A DNA stretch of 6,418 nt from Acidimicrobiia bacterium. GTDB taxonomy: Bacteria; Actinomycetota; Acidimicrobiia; Acidimicrobiales; AC-14. Numbering within the stretch: the first letter of the stretch is position 1; each line of letters begins with the position of its first letter. Where the stretch lies: the NCBI GenBank assembly GCA_019243595.1, contig JAFAUA010000475.1, forward strand, positions 1 to 6,418, in the 5' to 3' direction. The notes beneath the pieces were generated by a model. The model was not told the DNA's origin, did not search any database, and worked only from the letters and a program-made list of their open reading frames with translations. Positions 4,655 to 6,418 of this stretch are shown here, piece after piece. A program made the translations under genes and the position numbers.

Positions 4655-6182
4655 CTGGCCGGTGACGGCCGCCGGCTTCCCGCCGGACGAGCCCGTCGCC
4701 GTCATGTTCGCCAACCGGGTCGTGGCCTGTTCGGCAGCGGCCCGCCGCGGGGGAGTGCAGCGCGGGCTGCGCCGACGCCAAGCGGAGGCACGCTGTCCGG
4801 GGCTGCAGCTGGTCGCCCACGATCCCGATGGCGATGCCCGGGCCTTCGAGCCGGTCGTGGCCGCCGTCGAGGCGTTCTGCCCGCGGCTGGAGATCGTCCG
4901 CCCCGGCGTGTGCGCGGTGGCGACGCGGGGACCGTCCCGCTACTTCGGTGGTGACGACGCGTTGGCGGCAAGGGTCACCGAAGCGGTCGCCCATGTCGGC
5001 GGACGGGCAGGCATCGCTGACGGCTCGTTCGCCGCCGAGTTGGCGGCGCGCGCCGGACGGGTGATCCCTCCGGGTGAGACGCCAACCTTCCTCTCGACCT
5101 TCTCGGTCAACGTGCTCGAGCGTCCCGAGCTGGCCGATCTCCTCCACCGTCTCGGCATCCACACGCTCGGCGCCTTCGCGGCACTGCCCGCAACGTCGGT
5201 GCTCGCCCGCTTCGGCACCGACGGGCTCGCCGCCCACCGTCTCGCCAGTGGAGAAGACGAACGCCCGCTGTCGGCGCGCATCCCGCCGCCCGAGCTCGAC
5301 GTCACCGCCGAGCTCGACCCGCCAGCCGAGCGCGTCGAGACCGCGGTGTTCGCGGCACGCGGCCTCGCCCATCAGCTGTGCGACGAGCTGTCAGCGCGCG
5401 GTCTCGCCGTCAGCTGTCTCCGCGTCGAGGCCGAGACCGAGCACGGCGAGACCCTTGTCCGCCGCTGGAGGCTCGAGGGCGCCACACCGCTCGCCCTTGC
5501 CGAGCGCGTGCGCTGGCAGCTCGACGGCTGGCTGTCGGATGCCAACCCTCACGGACCGACTGCTGGCCTCACCCTTTTGCGCCTGGTCCCCGAAGAGGTC
5601 CTCCCTGACGAAGGCCGCCAGCTCGGCTTCTGGGGCGGCGACCGCGCCCTCGACGACCGGGCCGCCCGCGCCCTCCTCCACGTCCAGGGCCTCCTCGGCC
5701 CGGAAGCCGTCACTACCGCCGTCCCCACCGGCGGCCGCGGCCCCGCCGAACAGGTCCAGCTCGTCCCGTGGGGCGACGCCCGCGCCCCAACCTCCTCCGT
5801 TCTGGCGGTGGATAACCCCGTATACGGGCGTTATCCACCGCCAGAACGAGGAGAGGAGCCGTGGCCAGGCCGGGTCCCGGCCCCTTCCCCAGCCGCAGTT
5901 CACGTCCACTCGATCCGGGCTGAAGTTGTCGACGCGAACAACGAGCCGGTGACAGTCAGCGGGCGGGGAGAGCCGAGCGCCGAACCAAGCCGCATCTCGG
6001 TCGACGGGGGGCGGTGGACCGACGTCTCCGCGTGGGCGGGGCCGTGGCCGGTCGACGAGCGGTGGTGGGATCCCGAGGCGCACCGGCGGCGGGCCCGGTG
6101 GCAGGTCGTGACCGCCGACGGCACCGCCCACCTTCTGGCGATCGAAGGTGGGCGGTGGTCGGTGGAAGCTACGTACGACTAG
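4626..6182 (+). CDS. imuB: ImuB, inactive Y-family DNA polymerase-like mutasome hub
   Basis: The protein has 518 residues, the usual ImuB length. ImuB links DnaE2 and ImuA' to the sliding clamp during translesion synthesis. RTLVVWCPDWPV (2-13) stands where active Y-family enzymes have DxDxFFxxVE; by my alignment Cys8 and Gly17 replace catalytic acids. RPGVCAVATRG (92-102) replaces the SxDEAYLD motif, with Gly94-Val95 for Asp-Glu, so no polymerase activity is expected. The thumb/little-finger region is about 160-320. QLGFWG (332-337) is the likely clamp-binding motif (mycobacterial form QLPLWG); QLVPWG (378-383) is a second, weaker candidate. The C-terminal domain (about 412-518) includes GPWPVDERWWD (472-482). 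GTG at 4626 is chosen because it gives the typical MRTLVVWCPDWP start, with GAGG at 4613-4616 as ribosome site; it overlaps imuA' by 29 bp. Residues 392-407 are encoded by a large palindrome. Confidence 0.92.
   Translation: MRTLVVWCPDWPVTAAGFPPDEPVAVMFANRVVACSAAARRGGVQRGLRRRQAEARCPGLQLVAHDPDGDARAFEPVVAAVEAFCPRLEIVRPGVCAVATRGPSRYFGGDDALAARVTEAVAHVGGRAGIADGSFAAELAARAGRVIPPGETPTFLSTFSVNVLERPELADLLHRLGIHTLGAFAALPATSVLARFGTDGLAAHRLASGEDERPLSARIPPPELDVTAELDPPAERVETAVFAARGLAHQLCDELSARGLAVSCLRVEAETEHGETLVRRWRLEGATPLALAERVRWQLDGWLSDANPHGPTAGLTLLRLVPEEVLPDEGRQLGFWGGDRALDDRAARALLHVQGLLGPEAVTTAVPTGGRGPAEQVQLVPWGDARAPTSSVLAVDNPVYGRYPPPERGEEPWPGRVPAPSPAAVHVHSIRAEVVDANNEPVTVSGRGEPSAEPSRISVDGGRWTDVSAWAGPWPVDERWWDPEAHRRRARWQVVTADGTAHLLAIEGGRWSVEATYD
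5798..5848. repeat. 51-bp near-perfect palindrome inside imuB
   Basis: The left arm cgttctggcggtggataac (5798-5816) is the exact reverse complement of 5830-5848. Between them lies a second palindrome, cccgtatacggg (5817-5828), and one unpaired C (5829). Imperfect pairing may extend to 5792-5853 with one bulged base. The length is 17 codons, so it keeps the imuB frame, encoding about residues 392-407 between the QLVPWG motif and the C-terminal domain. It is open in two plus-strand frames and at least two minus-strand frames. It could be a small inserted palindromic element. No second copy exists in this window and no clear target duplication is visible. Confidence 0.85.
6122..6157. terminator. 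Stem-loop shared by convergent imuB and MMPL genes, likely terminator
   Basis: CACCGCCCACCTTC (6122-6135) and GAAGGTGGGCGGTG (6144-6157) are exact reverse complements: a 14-bp stem with an 8-base loop. It lies within the last imuB codons and starts 26 bases past the stop codon of the minus-strand MMPL gene, where a terminator of that gene is expected. No T-tract follows on either strand, so it would be a U-less actinobacterial-type or Rho-assisted site. Confidence 0.5.

Positions 6183-6418
<236 letters not shown>

Noticed and set aside
4428..5372. 314-codon minus-strand open frame
   Set aside because: It lies antisense to imuA'/imuB, has low-complexity Arg/Gly/Ala composition and no recognisable domain.
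5391..6131. 246-codon minus-strand open frame
   Set aside because: It is antisense to the imuB C-terminal half. It resembles a plus-frame peptide only because of the palindrome at 5798-5848.

Overview
This is GC-rich, gene-dense DNA with short or absent intergenic gaps, GTG starts, leaderless-looking starts and an actinobacterial-type LexA/SOS box (TCGAAC-N4-GTTCGA). It carries an imuA'-imuB mutasome pair and the tail of an MMPL transporter gene. Together these point to a member of the Actinomycetota. An Acidimicrobiia-like lineage is my guess from the mix of proteins, not something the sequence proves.

Left part (1..1834, minus strand). Two tightly packed genes look like the two halves of the cyanobacterial arginine-to-proline enzyme AgrE/ArgZ. 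The upstream gene is a TIGR00300-type (LOR/SDH domain) ornithine cyclodeaminase. Five bases after its stop begins an arginine dihydrolase-type guanidino-group hydrolase, whose C-terminus lies beyond the window. In AgrE the dihydrolase is N-terminal and the cyclodeaminase C-terminal, so here the parts are separate and in the opposite order.

Middle (1889..3940, plus strand). Divergent from that pair by 54 bp is a likely operon of three genes: a small stand-alone NifU/Nfu N-terminal-domain protein, a glutamate dehydrogenase (gdhA) and a short membrane protein of the Mpo1/DUF962 family. Arginine breakdown to ornithine, proline and ammonia beside a glutamate dehydrogenase suggests a nitrogen-recycling neighbourhood. 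The link is inferred from context only.

Right part (3937..6182, plus strand). A LexA box overlaps the promoter of a leaderless imuA', which overlaps imuB by 29 bp. This is the DNA-damage-inducible mutasome operon, in which a catalytically inactive Y-family polymerase-like protein (ImuB) works with ImuA' and a DnaE2 polymerase. No dnaE2 lies in the window. imuB contains a 51-bp near-perfect palindrome (5798..5848), a multiple of three in length, in the linker before its C-terminal domain; it looks like an inserted palindromic element.

Right edge (6183..6418, minus strand). The C-terminal end of an MMPL-family transporter converges on imuB. The two stop codons abut with no bases between them (TAG|CTA), and a 14-bp perfect stem inside the end of imuB is the best candidate for a terminator. 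No rRNA, tRNA, CRISPR array or complete insertion sequence was seen, and no gene-free stretch exceeds 60 bp.
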